A stretch of DNA of 64,000 bases. Origin: Dyella_B sp035486915. GTDB taxonomy: Bacteria > Pseudomonadota > Gammaproteobacteria > Xanthomonadales > Rhodanobacteraceae. A program made the position numbers and the translations under genes. Of the stretch, positions 1-9,554 are shown one piece after another (the stretch's first letter is position 1; every line of letters starts with the position of its first letter). The stretch covers positions 38,587-102,586 of the forward strand of contig NZ_DATHMR010000015.1 of assembly GCF_035486915.1 (NCBI RefSeq), given 5' to 3'. Under the pieces are notes generated by a model that was not told the origin of the DNA, did not search any database, and was given only the letters and a program-made list of their open reading frames with translations.

Positions 1-540
1 CTGATCGGCGAAGACGTGCTGATTACAGGCGCCGGTCCGATCGGCATCATCGCCGCGGGTATCGCCAAGCATGTCGGTGCACGTAACGTGGTTGTCACCG
101 ACGTCAACGATTACCGCTTGAAGCTCGCTGCCGATATGGGCGCAACGCGCGTGGTGAACGTTGCCAACCAGTCGCTGAAAGACGTGATGAAAGACCTTCA
201 CATGGAAGGCTTCGACGTCGGCCTGGAAATGAGCGGCAATCCGCGCGCCTTTAACGACATGCTCGATTGCATGTACAACGGTGGCAAGATCGCGCTGTTG
301 GGCATTCTGCCCAAGGGTGCAGGCATCGATTGGGACCGCGTGATTTTCAAGGGTCTCACGCTGCAGGGCATTTACGGCCGCCGCATGTACGAGACCTGGT
401 ACAAGATGACGCAGATGGTGCTGACGGGCTTCCCGCTGCAGAAAGTGCTGACGCATCAGATTCACATTGACGATTTCCAGAAAGGTTTCGACCTGATGGA
501 TGCCGGTGTGTGCGGCAAGGTCGTTTGCTCTTGGCATTGA
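1..540 (+). CDS. tdh: L-threonine 3-dehydrogenase, C-terminal part (5' end outside window)
   Basis: The reading frame is open from the first base and encodes about 179 residues, roughly the second half of the usual 341-residue enzyme. It oxidises L-threonine to 2-amino-3-ketobutyrate with NAD+, in the cytoplasm. The Rossmann motif GAGPIG lies at the window edge, followed by the acidic residue region VVVTDVND that binds NAD ribose, and the tail HIDDFQKGFDLMDAG is typical of Tdh. Its product is the substrate of Kbl, whose gene lies 4 kb downstream on the same strand instead of adjacent, with a DUF748 gene between. The zinc-binding N-terminal half cannot be seen. Family assignment is secure. Confidence 0.95.
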   Translation: MIGEDVLITGAGPIGIIAAGIAKHVGARNVVVTDVNDYRLKLAADMGATRVVNVANQSLKDVMKDLHMEGFDVGLEMSGNPRAFNDMLDCMYNGGKIALLGILPKGAGIDWDRVIFKGLTLQGIYGRRMYETWYKMTQMVLTGFPLQKVLTHQIHIDDFQKGFDLMDAGVCGKVVCSWH

Positions 541-575
541 TCGTTTGACCCTTCTTTCACAGTAAGGGTCTGGCG

Positions 576-598
576 CGCCCTCTCCCACCGAGAGGGCG
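576..598 (+). terminator. Weak stem-loop after tdh
   Basis: A 9-bp perfect stem (CGCCCTCTC / GAGAGGGCG) with a 5-base loop lies 35 bases after the tdh stop. No T-run follows, so it is either a weak terminator or an mRNA 3'-stabilising hairpin. The remaining 190 bases before the DUF748 gene show nothing else recognisable. Confidence 0.4.
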
Positions 599-788
599 GC
601 GCTAAGGTGCTTGACATCGTTTCTCCGGCAACGAGGTTTGTGAACTGCGTCGCCAACGCTGCGCAAATGCCTACGCTGCACGTTACACTCCCTGACAGGC
701 GTGCCGACTTGAGTATTTGGCTTACGGATGTGCACGGCTAGCACTGCTGGGCACGGTCGGTCCGCGATGTCACGGGAGCATCGTGGTT

Positions 789-3700
789 ATGGCAAACCGA
801 AATTCGTCCCCTGGTTCAATGATCGAGGCTGGGCGCGAACGCGCGAAAGGCCTGTATCGATCGCGCGGCCTGCGCATCACGGCGCTGGTCATTGTCATAT
901 TCCTGGTGCTGCTGGGCCTATTCGGCTTCTTCATTGCGCCCTCGATCATCAAGACTCAGGCGCAGACGCGGCTCGGCGCCATGTTGGGCCGTCAGGTTTC
1001 CATCGGTGCCATTCATTTCAATCCGTACACGCTACGGGTGGAAGTGGACAAGCTGCATATTGCCGATCGGGATGGCACATCGCCGTTCGTCGATGTGGAT
1101 CAGCTGGTGGTGGATGCGTCGTGGGGTTCGGTCTTCCACATGGCGCCGGTGCTGGATCAGCTGCTGGTGCAAACGCCGCAGATTCACATCACGCGCACCG
1201 GACCGCAAGCATTCAATTTCGCGGACATCATCCAACGCTTCAACGCGAAGCCTGCGGATCCGAACGCTTCGCCCGCTCGCTTTGCGTTATCCAATATCAG
1301 TGTGCACAACGGCGACATCACCTTCGACGACAAGGTGCAAAACACGACGCACCACATCTCGCAGTTGGAACTGGGCATTCCCTTCGTCGCCAACCTGCCC
1401 CACGACGTGGATATCTTCGTGCAACCGTTGCTTGCCATGCAGGTCGATGGCAGCCCGTTGCGCATTGAAGGTCAGACCAAACCGTTTGCGGACACCCATG
1501 AATCGGTGATCGGTTTCACGCTGGATCATTTCGATCTGCCGCGTTACCTCGCTTACGTGCCCGAGCCGCTGCCTGCACAAATTCCCAGCGGACAACTGTC
1601 GGGTCATCTCGAGCTGAATTTCATCGATACAAAGCCAACGCAGCAATTGATCCTCAAAGGTCAGTTGCAAGCCGACAACTTTGCATTGACCGGGCAAGAC
1701 AACGGACAACTGCTTGAATTGGGTCACGGCAGCGCGACACTGGATGATGTCGAGCCCCTGGTATCGCGCTATCACTTTGGCGCGATCCAGATTGGTCAGG
1801 CGACATTGCATTACGCAAAGTTGCCAGGTGGGCGCACGAATTTCGACAGCTTGCTCGGTAAGGACAAGCCGCCGCCGAAACCGGGAACGCCACCTACCGA
1901 CGCGCATATCGATACGCTCGGTTTGCAGAACAGCACGTTTGAATACAGCGATCTCACCAGCGGCAAGCCTGCACGCCTGACGCTGGAGGGGCTCGCCGGC
2001 ACGATCCGCAATCTTTCCACGGTATCGGCGCAACCGGGCACCATCGATCTCACATCCGGTCTCAATGGCGGCAATTTGCACGTCACCGGCAATTTGCTGA
2101 TGAGCAGCAGCCGCTTCAATGGCGAAGTGACGATGAACAACGTGGCATTGGACCCGCTGATGGGCATGGCGCCCCCCATGCTCAATGCGCAGATCGCCAA
2201 CGGCACGCTCGACGGCGACATGCACCTGCAAGCCGATTGGAGCAAGACGATGGAGCTGACCATGGATGGCAGCAAACTCGTCGTGAATAACTTCGCGCTG
2301 GATCAGCACGGGCACAAACCGGTGTCATGGCAAGCGCTGACGACGGAGATCTCCCACCTGGATCTCGGCAGCAGCGTCGCGCAGCTCAGCAACGTGACGA
2401 TGGATGGCTTGAAGATAGATGCGCGCCGCCTGAAGGACGGGAGCATCGACCTCACGCGTCTAATGAAATCTTCGCCGCCGAGTCACGGCAAGGCGGCCGC
2501 ATCGCCGTCGTGGCACTGGAGCATTACGCATCTGGGCGTGGATGGAAGCACGTTTGCGCTGACAGATCCGACACTGCCAAACAAGGATGGGCGCATCGTC
2601 ATCAAAGCCGACAAGTTCGGTCTGGACAATCTGTCTGACGACATGCACAAGCCAATCAAACTGAATCTTGCCGGTGGCATAGGCCGTGGCAAGTTCAACA
2701 TTGACGGAACGGTGAAGCCGCAGCCCGCCGATGCGGACCTGCGTGTAGTGGCAACACGTCTGGACGTGGCGCCCTTCGAGTCACTGGTGAAGGTACCGCT
2801 GAATGTTCGCGTCGATACCGCTCTGCTCAGCTTGAACGGACGGGGGCGTTATCGTGATCACAAGCCCGATCCGCTGGTGAACTATCAGGGCCGCGTCGTG
2901 TTGGGTCGCGTGCATGTGCTGGATAAAGTTACCAACGACGATTTTCTCCGCTGGAATTCGCTGTCGCTTACCAACATGAAGGTACGCATGGGCGACGGTG
3001 CGCCGCATGTCGATATCGGGGGCATCGCGCTGGATGATTTCTACGCGCGTGTGATCATCAACGCCAACGGCCGCATCAATATCCAGGACGTGGTTTCCAA
3101 CCCTTCCGCTGCGCCCGTTTCAGTGACGCGCGCACAAAACGGCCCGGCTCCGGCTGCCACCGCACCGCCACCACCGCCCAAGGTTGTCACGCGTGCTGCA
3201 GGTGGCGGCACGTCGACAACGGCGAACATCGCCAGTGCCAGCACCACCGCAGCGCCGCCAGCAGAAATTCATATCGGTCAAATCGTGCTGTCCAATGGCA
3301 ACCTCAACTACACCGATAACTTCATCAAACCCAATTACACCGCCAACATCACGCAACTGGCGGGCAAGATCGGCGCATTCGGCACAGCTACTACCGGCAC
3401 GCCGGCCGATGTCACGCTGCAAGGTTCGATCGACAACAACTCGCCGGTGAACATCAACGGCACCATCAATCCGCTCACACCGGTGGCGTTTTTGGACATC
3501 ACGGCGGGAGCGAACGATATCGAGCTGACGCATCTGTCGCCGTATTCGGGCAAATATGCGGGCTATCCCATCACCAAGGGACGCCTGACGATGGATGTGC
3601 ATTACCAGCTCGATCAGGGCAAGTTGAACGCCGACAATCACATCGTGCTGACGCAGCTGACCTTTGGCGACCGCATCGAAGGGCCCGGTGTCAGCCACCT

Positions 3701-4448
3701 TCCGGTGAAACTGGCCGTCGCGCTGTTGAAGGATTCCAACGGCAACATCGATATTCACGTGCCGGTGTCGGGCTCGCTCAACGATCCGCATTTCAGTCTG
3801 GGTGGCGTGATTTGGCAGGCCTTCGTCAATCTGATCAAGCGCGCGGTGACCGCGCCGTTCCGATTGTTGGGCTCCGCAATGGGTGGCGGCGGCAATCAGG
3901 ACCTGGGCTACGTGGAATTCGCACCTGGTTCGGACAAGCTCGATGCGCAAGCCAACTCGCGGTTGGCGCAGATTGTCACCATCCTCACCAAGAAGCCCGA
4001 TCTGAAGCTGGATGTCACGGGCCGCGTCGATCCATCCTTCGATCAGGACGGTTTGCGCACGGTGATGGTGGACGACCTGGTGCAAAAGGAACAAGCCGAT
4101 GACATCGGCACGGCTGCGGCCACGGCCGCACCGGTGAAACCGGGCACCGACGATTACAACAAGTATCTCGAAAAAGCCTATAAGCACGACAAGTTCAAGA
4201 AGCCGCGCGACCTCGTTGGCCTGGCGAAGTCGGAGCCGCCCGATACGATGATCAAACTCATGGAAGCCAATGTCGTAGTCGATCAGGATGCGCTGCGCCA
4301 CCTTGCAGAGCGGCGTGCCGACGCGGTGCGTCAATACATGCACGGCAAGATCGACGACGGCCGCGTGTTTGTACTGGCGCCCAAGCTCGACGCCAAGGGC
4401 ATCGACGATAAGGGCAAAACCACACGCGACGACTTCGGATTGCATTAG
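789..4448 (+). CDS. AsmA-like DUF748 domain envelope protein
   Basis: A protein of about 1,219 residues from ATG 789; the frame is open upstream to 717, but 789 gives a compact cytoplasmic N-terminus before a single transmembrane segment (about residues 28-50, LVIVIFLVLLGLFGFFI). The rest is periplasmic, made of repeated beta-rich AsmA/DUF748-type stretches (for example QVSIGAIHFNPYTLRVEV), with a Pro/Ala/Thr-rich linker near residues 780-830. The C-terminus has an OmpA-like strand-helix region (YVEFAPGSDKLDAQANSRL). AsmA-like proteins are linked to phospholipid transport or envelope assembly; the exact role here is unknown. It sits between tdh and kbl on the same strand. Confidence 0.85.
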   Translation: MANRNSSPGSMIEAGRERAKGLYRSRGLRITALVIVIFLVLLGLFGFFIAPSIIKTQAQTRLGAMLGRQVSIGAIHFNPYTLRVEVDKLHIADRDGTSPFVDVDQLVVDASWGSVFHMAPVLDQLLVQTPQIHITRTGPQAFNFADIIQRFNAKPADPNASPARFALSNISVHNGDITFDDKVQNTTHHISQLELGIPFVANLPHDVDIFVQPLLAMQVDGSPLRIEGQTKPFADTHESVIGFTLDHFDLPRYLAYVPEPLPAQIPSGQLSGHLELNFIDTKPTQQLILKGQLQADNFALTGQDNGQLLELGHGSATLDDVEPLVSRYHFGAIQIGQATLHYAKLPGGRTNFDSLLGKDKPPPKPGTPPTDAHIDTLGLQNSTFEYSDLTSGKPARLTLEGLAGTIRNLSTVSAQPGTIDLTSGLNGGNLHVTGNLLMSSSRFNGEVTMNNVALDPLMGMAPPMLNAQIANGTLDGDMHLQADWSKTMELTMDGSKLVVNNFALDQHGHKPVSWQALTTEISHLDLGSSVAQLSNVTMDGLKIDARRLKDGSIDLTRLMKSSPPSHGKAAASPSWHWSITHLGVDGSTFALTDPTLPNKDGRIVIKADKFGLDNLSDDMHKPIKLNLAGGIGRGKFNIDGTVKPQPADADLRVVATRLDVAPFESLVKVPLNVRVDTALLSLNGRGRYRDHKPDPLVNYQGRVVLGRVHVLDKVTNDDFLRWNSLSLTNMKVRMGDGAPHVDIGGIALDDFYARVIINANGRINIQDVVSNPSAAPVSVTRAQNGPAPAATAPPPPPKVVTRAAGGGTSTTANIASASTTAAPPAEIHIGQIVLSNGNLNYTDNFIKPNYTANITQLAGKIGAFGTATTGTPADVTLQGSIDNNSPVNINGTINPLTPVAFLDITAGANDIELTHLSPYSGKYAGYPITKGRLTMDVHYQLDQGKLNADNHIVLTQLTFGDRIEGPGVSHLPVKLAVALLKDSNGNIDIHVPVSGSLNDPHFSLGGVIWQAFVNLIKRAVTAPFRLLGSAMGGGGNQDLGYVEFAPGSDKLDAQANSRLAQIVTILTKKPDLKLDVTGRVDPSFDQDGLRTVMVDDLVQKEQADDIGTAAATAAPVKPGTDDYNKYLEKAYKHDKFKKPRDLVGLAKSEPPDTMIKLMEANVVVDQDALRHLAERRADAVRQYMHGKIDDGRVFVLAPKLDAKGIDDKGKTTRDDFGLH

Positions 4449-4559
4449 GTCCTGCGATGAACCCGCTCGGTGGGACGGGTTCGGTTTTCACACGCCCATG
4501 GTTTCCCCCGGCGCAAGAAAGACCGACAATTGGTGCTTTCCCCACCTCGGCATGTCCCC

Positions 4560-5759
4560 ATGACCTACTCCGGCCAGGCGCGTTACGCCCAAGAACTCGA
4601 ATCCATCCGCGAACAGGGCCTGTTCAAGGCCGAGCGCATCATCACCTCGCCGCAATCGGCCGAAATCGAACTACAGGGCGGCCGCAAGGTTCTGAATTTC
4701 TGCGCGAACAATTACCTCGGCCTCGCCGATCATCCGGACGTGGTCCAGGCGGCCAAGGATGCGCTGGATACGCATGGCTTCGGCATGGCTTCGGTACGCT
4801 TCATCTGCGGCACGCAGGATCTGCACAAGCAGTTGGAGAAGAAGATCGCCGAATTCTTCGGCACGGAAGACACGATTCTCTACGCCGCCTGTTTCGACGC
4901 CAACGGTGGCTTGTACGAACCACTGTTTGGTGAAGAAGATGCAGTGATCTCCGATGCGTTGAATCATGCATCGATCATTGATGGCATTCGCCTGTGCAAG
5001 GCCAAGCGCTTCCGTTACGCAAACTGCGACATGGCCGATCTGGAAGCACAATTGAAAGCTGCGGATGCGGCAGGCGCACGCACCAAGCTGATCACCAGCG
5101 ATGGTGCGTTCTCGATGGACGGGTTTATCGCACCGCTCGACAAGATCACCGCACTTGCCGCCAAGTACAACGCACTGGTGCATATCGACGAGTGCCATTG
5201 CACCGGCTTTCTCGGCCCCCACGGCCGCGGTTCGGCCGAGGTGCATGGCGTGATGGACAAGATCGATATCTTCACTGGAACGCTCGGTAAGGCATTGGGC
5301 GGTGCGCTGGGTGGTTTCACGACCGGCCGTGCGGAAGTGATCGAGATGCTGCGTCAGCGCTCGCGTCCGTACCTGTTCTCCAACTCTCTGCCTCCGCACG
5401 TCGTCGCCGCGGCCATCAAGGTGTTCGACATGCTCGGCTCGGCGGGCGACCTGCGTGAGCGCGTACAAGAAAACACGCGTTATTTCCGCGAACAGATGAC
5501 GAAGGCGGGTTTCGATATCAAACCTGGCGTGCATCCCATCGTGCCGGTGATGGTGTACGACGCCAAGAAGGCGCAAGCCATGGCTGCTGGGTTGCTGGAG
5601 GAAGGCATTTACGTCACGGGTTTCTTCTATCCCGTGGTGCCGCAAGGTCAGGCGCGCATTCGAACACAGATGAGCGCCGCGCATACGCGCGAACATCTGG
5701 ATCGCGCGATTGCAGCGTTTACGAAAGTCGCACGCTCGCTGGGTGTCATTGGCGCTTGA
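4560..5759 (+). CDS. kbl: 2-amino-3-ketobutyrate coenzyme A ligase (glycine C-acetyltransferase)
   Basis: A 399-residue PLP enzyme of the alpha-oxoamine synthase family (E. coli Kbl has 398). It cleaves 2-amino-3-ketobutyrate with CoA to glycine and acetyl-CoA, completing threonine catabolism with Tdh. The PLP lysine is Lys244 in TGTLGKALGGALGG; the HIDECHCTGFLG and FCANNYLGLADHP stretches are characteristic. The frame is open from 4470, but ATG 4560 matches the family N-terminus (MTYSGQARYAQELESIREQG). It lies 111 bases after the DUF748 gene. Confidence 0.96.
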   Translation: MTYSGQARYAQELESIREQGLFKAERIITSPQSAEIELQGGRKVLNFCANNYLGLADHPDVVQAAKDALDTHGFGMASVRFICGTQDLHKQLEKKIAEFFGTEDTILYAACFDANGGLYEPLFGEEDAVISDALNHASIIDGIRLCKAKRFRYANCDMADLEAQLKAADAAGARTKLITSDGAFSMDGFIAPLDKITALAAKYNALVHIDECHCTGFLGPHGRGSAEVHGVMDKIDIFTGTLGKALGGALGGFTTGRAEVIEMLRQRSRPYLFSNSLPPHVVAAAIKVFDMLGSAGDLRERVQENTRYFREQMTKAGFDIKPGVHPIVPVMVYDAKKAQAMAAGLLEEGIYVTGFFYPVVPQGQARIRTQMSAAHTREHLDRAIAAFTKVARSLGVIGA

Positions 5760-5763
5760 ACCC

Positions 5764-5793
5764 GTTGCATCTCTCTTTGCGGGGAGAGGCAAC
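5764..5793. terminator. Stem-loop between convergent kbl and pseudouridine synthase genes
   Basis: Arms GTTGC-at-CTCTC and GAGAG-GCAAC form an interrupted 10-bp stem directly after the kbl stop, in a 43-base gap between convergent genes. There is no clear T-run on either strand, so terminator function is only suggested by position. Confidence 0.4.
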
Positions 5794-5802
5794 TTGGCGG
5801 CA

Positions 5803-6549
5803 TCAGTGAGTTTGCAAACCTGCCACTTCTTCCGCACTCAAATGCCGCCACTGGCCCTTGGTGAGATCGCCGAGGGCCAGATTGCCGATGGCTACGCGAA
5901 TCAATCGAAGGACGCCGATGCCCTGGGCTTCCAGCAAGCGCCGGATGTGCCGGTTGCGCCCTTCATCCAGAACCACTTCCAGCCATGCGTTTTTCTCGCC
6001 GGAACGCAGTAGCGATACGCGTTTCGCGGCGAGCGTTTCGTTTTTGTCGGCGACGCCCTGAATCATCCGATTCAGTACGTGCCGGTCGGGAATCGTGTCG
6101 ATCTGCACGTGATAGGTCTTGTCGACATGAAAGCGTGGATCGGTGAGATGTGCTGCCCACACGCTATCGTTGCTCAATAGCAGCAAGCCTTCGCTCGCTT
6201 TGTCCAGTCGCCCTACGGGGCCAAGCCACGGCAAACCGGAAGTCGCGAGCAATTCGTACACGGTGTCGCGACCTTGTTCATCGGCTGCACTCACAACCAT
6301 GCCACGTGGCTTGTTGAGCGCGATGTACACCCGTTTGGCGGCGAATACCGCCTCACCATCCAGCAAAATGCGTTGACGATCGGGATCGGCAGTTCGTTCC
6401 GGATCCAGCACGACGCGGCCATCCACGCTTACCCTTCCTTCGCGCACAGCGCGTTCTGCCTGACTGCGTGAGCACACGCCAAGCTTGCTGAGCACTCGCG
6501 CGAGACCGAAGCGCGTCTGGTTCGAAAAAGGGTTACGTGGTGCTGGCAT
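5803..6549 (-). CDS. RNA pseudouridine synthase, RsuA/RluB/RluF family
   Basis: A 248-residue protein with an N-terminal S4 RNA-binding domain (about residues 15-60, TRFGLARVLSKLGVCSRSQAERAV) and a catalytic domain with the motif PVGRLDKASEGLLLL that carries the catalytic aspartate. The C-terminal EGRNRHIRRLLEAQG motif is typical of the RsuA/RluB group. It isomerises a specific uridine in rRNA. Length is between RsuA (231) and RluB/RluF (about 290), so the exact target site cannot be named. Convergent with kbl; a bidirectional terminator separates it from the upstream ompA-like gene. Confidence 0.9.
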   Translation of the reverse strand: MPAPRNPFSNQTRFGLARVLSKLGVCSRSQAERAVREGRVSVDGRVVLDPERTADPDRQRILLDGEAVFAAKRVYIALNKPRGMVVSAADEQGRDTVYELLATSGLPWLGPVGRLDKASEGLLLLSNDSVWAAHLTDPRFHVDKTYHVQIDTIPDRHVLNRMIQGVADKNETLAAKRVSLLRSGEKNAWLEVVLDEGRNRHIRRLLEAQGIGVLRLIRVAIGNLALGDLTKGQWRHLSAEEVAGLQTH

Positions 6550-6590
6550 CGGCTTGCAAGCCTACTCGGGTTTTGCGTATACAAAGAAAA

Positions 6591-6614
6591 AGCCCGGCAT
6601 ACGCCGGGCTTTTT
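6591..6614 (-). terminator. Rho-independent terminator of the ompA-like gene
   Basis: A perfect 8-bp stem AGCCCGGC / GCCGGGCT with a 4-base loop lies 20 bases beyond the porin stop and is flanked by A and T runs, so it can work on both strands. On the minus strand it ends the porin transcript before the pseudouridine synthase gene. Confidence 0.85.
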
Positions 6615-6633
6615 CGTGTTGCTTGCCGTTCGA

Positions 6634-7803
6634 TTACTGCTGAACCTGCAGTTCCGTACGACGGTTGCGAGCGCGACCTTCGGCCGTCTTGTTGGTGTCG
6701 ATCGGATCGTTCATACCATGACCGATCGGACCTTCCAGACGACTTGCATCGATACCGTGCGAGGTCAGGTAGTCGTACACGATCTTCGAACGACGCTCCG
6801 ACAGGCCCTGGTTGTAGGCCGGTGTACCGACGCCGTCGGTGTAACCCGCCACCGTCACGTGCACCTGCGGATAGCGCTTGAGCGTATCCACAGCCTGGTC
6901 GAGGATCGCCAGCGAGTCGCTGCTCGGCACAGCCAGCGTCGGCTCGATGTTGGTCTCGCCCTTCTTCGGACGGTCGAACTTGAAGTTGACACCCTTCAGA
7001 TCGATCACAACCTTCTGCGGGCAGCCATCCGGACCCACGATCGTGCCTTCCGGCAGATCCGGGCACTTGTTGTCGCACAGGTTCACGCCATTGCGGAACT
7101 GCTTGGAGCAATCCGGTTGCGGCGGCGGCGGCGGTGCAGGCGGAGCAGCCGGCGCTGGAACCGCACCGATGTGAGCAACAATGCTAAAGCCCAGGTACCA
7201 GTCGCCATAGGCGTTGTTCTGCGGCAGGGTCTTGTCGTCCCAGTCGTAGCGGTAAGCGGCTTCCACACGGAAGTCGGCGCTGTCAGTGATCGACTTGGAA
7301 ATACCCACGCCTGCCTGTGCAGCCGGTTCCCAACCCTTATCGAGCGGGTTGTGGTGGTAGCTGCCCATCACGCCACCCATCAGGTACGGACGCCAAGAGT
7401 TCCAATCGCCGAAGAAGTAGCGTGCGGCCACACCGTAGTTGTTGTTCGACCAGGTGTTGCCCTGACCGAACACGTCGCTGTCTGCCTTGCGCTTGGTGCG
7501 ATCGACAAACAGTTCGATCGCCACGTTCGACGAAATGAACTTGCCCACGCCGAGGCCATAGAAGAACTGACGGCTGCGCGTATCACGATCGGTGTCATTG
7601 TAGTAACCACCGACATAAGGAGCGATATACCAACGATCATCGAAGCCATTCGGCCAAGCGGGAGCGCTGGTGCTAGTGCTGCTGGTGTCGCTGCTGCTGG
7701 TGCTCGAGCTGCTTGCAGCAGAAGACGTGTTGTCTTGCGCGTGAACAGCGCTTACGCCGCCCAGTGCAAGAGCAATAAGAAAATAAAGGCCCTTACGCTT
7801 CAT
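6634..7803 (-). CDS. OmpA family outer-membrane protein
   Basis: 389 residues from the ATG at 7803, chosen because it starts a signal peptide (MKRKGLYFLIALALGGVSAVHA) and has a strong GGAGAG site upstream; the frame extends to 7884. After a Ser/Thr linker comes an 8-strand-type beta-barrel (about 45-230), a Pro/Ala hinge with a cysteine-bearing segment, and a C-terminal OmpA peptidoglycan-binding domain (TVAGYTDGVGTPAYNQGLSERR, then NRRTEL). It anchors the outer membrane to peptidoglycan. Monocistronic, with its own terminator. Confidence 0.93.
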   Translation of the reverse strand: MKRKGLYFLIALALGGVSAVHAQDNTSSAASSSSTSSSDTSSTSTSAPAWPNGFDDRWYIAPYVGGYYNDTDRDTRSRQFFYGLGVGKFISSNVAIELFVDRTKRKADSDVFGQGNTWSNNNYGVAARYFFGDWNSWRPYLMGGVMGSYHHNPLDKGWEPAAQAGVGISKSITDSADFRVEAAYRYDWDDKTLPQNNAYGDWYLGFSIVAHIGAVPAPAAPPAPPPPPQPDCSKQFRNGVNLCDNKCPDLPEGTIVGPDGCPQKVVIDLKGVNFKFDRPKKGETNIEPTLAVPSSDSLAILDQAVDTLKRYPQVHVTVAGYTDGVGTPAYNQGLSERRSKIVYDYLTSHGIDASRLEGPIGHGMNDPIDTNKTAEGRARNRRTELQVQQ

Positions 7804-7995
7804 CAGATCTCTCCTCTTCTTAATGATTAGGGCACTTCCCGCCAAGATAAAAATCCGCGCCTCGTTTATTGGCTCTGAATCCAATTAACGAATTTCCTGC
7901 GAAAGTTACTGCACCCGGCATTACGGAGTTTAACAAAATCTAAACGATCTGCAAAATCCCTGCGAATTACCTTACATTCTCCCTTCACGCTGTCT

Positions 7996-9447
7996 TTACA
8001 ACGTGAAGAGCCCCAGGAACGACTGGATGGGCATAGCGTCCAGCTTAGCCGGGTCCGCCGTGGCCTCTAGGATGGCCTTAACGCGGTGCGACGGCAAATG
8101 CCCACGCATGGCGCCCTCAAACTTCTTCAAAAGCACGGGGATACCTTCGCCACGGCGCTTGCGATGGCCGATCGGATAGTCGATGGAGACCTTTTCGGTA
8201 CTGCTACCGTCCTTGAAGAACACCTGGACCGAATTGCCGATGTAACGCTTGTCCGGGTCGAAGTAGTCCTTGGTGAACTGCGGGTTCTCGGTCACCACCA
8301 TCTTTTCGCGCAGGGCGTCGATGCGCGGGTCGGCAGCCACATCGTCGTTATAGTCGTCAGCGGTCAGACGGCCGAAGATCAACGGCACGGCCACCATGTA
8401 CTGGATGCAGTGGTCGCGGTCGGCGTAGTTGGCCAGCGGACCGGTCTTGTCGATGATGCGGCAACCGGCTTCCTGCGTCTCAAGGACCACCTTCTCGATC
8501 TGGTCGAGCTTGCCCGCCACCTGACTGTGCAGCTTCATCGCACACTCCACGGCGGTTTGCGCGTGGAATTCAGCCGGGAAGCTGATCTTGAACAGCACGT
8601 TTTCCATGACGTAGCTGCCGAACGGGCGCTCGAACTGGAACGCGTTGCCTTTGAAGGCCACGTCGTAATAACCCCAAGTCTTGGCCGAAAGCGCCGACGG
8701 ATAGCCGACCACGCCACGGTAGACGGCGTTGATAGCGTGCGTGACGGCACGGCGGCAGGCGTCACCCGCGGCCCAGCTCTTGCGCGGCCCGGTGTTTGGC
8801 GCATGGCGATAGGTGCGCAGCGCACCGTTGTCGATCCAGCTGTGCGACACAGCGGTCGTAATCTGCTCCTTGTTGCCACCCAGCATCGCCGTGGCGACTG
8901 CCGTAGAGGCGAGGCGAACCAGAATCACGTGATCCTGACCCACGCGGTTGAAGCTGTTGAGCAGCGCGTAGCAGCCCTGGATTTCATGCGCCTTGATGGC
9001 GTAGGTCAGCACGTCGTGCACGGTCAGCGGCTTGCCGCCTTCGCGCTCGGCCTTGCGGCTGAGGTAATCGGCCACGGCAAGAATTGCGCCGAGGTTGTCC
9101 GACGGATGGCCCCACTCCGCGGCGAGCCACGTGTCGTTGAAATCCAGCCAGCGGATCTGCGTACCGATGGCGAACGCGGCCTGCACCGGATCGAGCTCAT
9201 GGCTGGTGCCCGGCACGCGCGCGCCGCCCGGCAGCGTGGCGCCCGGCACCAAAGGACCCAGATGCTTGACGCATTCGGGAAACTTCATCGCCATCATCGC
9301 CGTCGCCAGCGAATCGAGCAGCATGTAGCGCGCGGTGTCGTAAGCCTCTTTCGAATCGATCCGGTAGTCGGCAACGTAGTTGGCAATGTCGACGAGCGGC
9401 TGATCGGGGTCAGGACGCTTGGCGGAACGAATATCGTGAGCGCTCAT
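7996..9447 (-). CDS. prpD: 2-methylcitrate dehydratase
   Basis: 483 residues, the same length as E. coli PrpD, MmgE/PrpD family. It dehydrates 2-methylcitrate to cis-2-methylaconitate in propionate catabolism. Characteristic stretches include WLDFNDTWLAAEWGHPSDNLGAI near residues 97-120 and FPAEFHAQTAVECA. It has no prp neighbour: prpC and prpB lie about 6.8 kb away on the same strand with unrelated genes between. No acnD/prpF pair is seen in the window, consistent with the PrpD-type pathway. Confidence 0.94.
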   Translation of the reverse strand: MSAHDIRSAKRPDPDQPLVDIANYVADYRIDSKEAYDTARYMLLDSLATAMMAMKFPECVKHLGPLVPGATLPGGARVPGTSHELDPVQAAFAIGTQIRWLDFNDTWLAAEWGHPSDNLGAILAVADYLSRKAEREGGKPLTVHDVLTYAIKAHEIQGCYALLNSFNRVGQDHVILVRLASTAVATAMLGGNKEQITTAVSHSWIDNGALRTYRHAPNTGPRKSWAAGDACRRAVTHAINAVYRGVVGYPSALSAKTWGYYDVAFKGNAFQFERPFGSYVMENVLFKISFPAEFHAQTAVECAMKLHSQVAGKLDQIEKVVLETQEAGCRIIDKTGPLANYADRDHCIQYMVAVPLIFGRLTADDYNDDVAADPRIDALREKMVVTENPQFTKDYFDPDKRYIGNSVQVFFKDGSSTEKVSIDYPIGHRKRRGEGIPVLLKKFEGAMRGHLPSHRVKAILEATADPAKLDAMPIQSFLGLFTL

Positions 9448-9554
9448 GGCAGGGTCTCAGGTGTAGGGAAACGCACATTGTAGCCGCCCGGACCGCTCCG
9501 AGGCACCGTTCGCCGACTTGACCGGCCGTGCCGCCCTCTCGAAAATCCATGCGA

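Noticed and set aside
6616..7830. Open frame of 404 codons opposite the ompA-like gene
   Set aside because: Antisense shadow of a clearly recognised porin; composition is Arg/Val-rich without any domain.
8086..9483. Open frame of 465 codons on the plus strand
   Set aside because: Fully antisense to prpD, lacks a ribosome-binding site and has His/Arg-rich shadow composition typical for GC-rich third-position effects.
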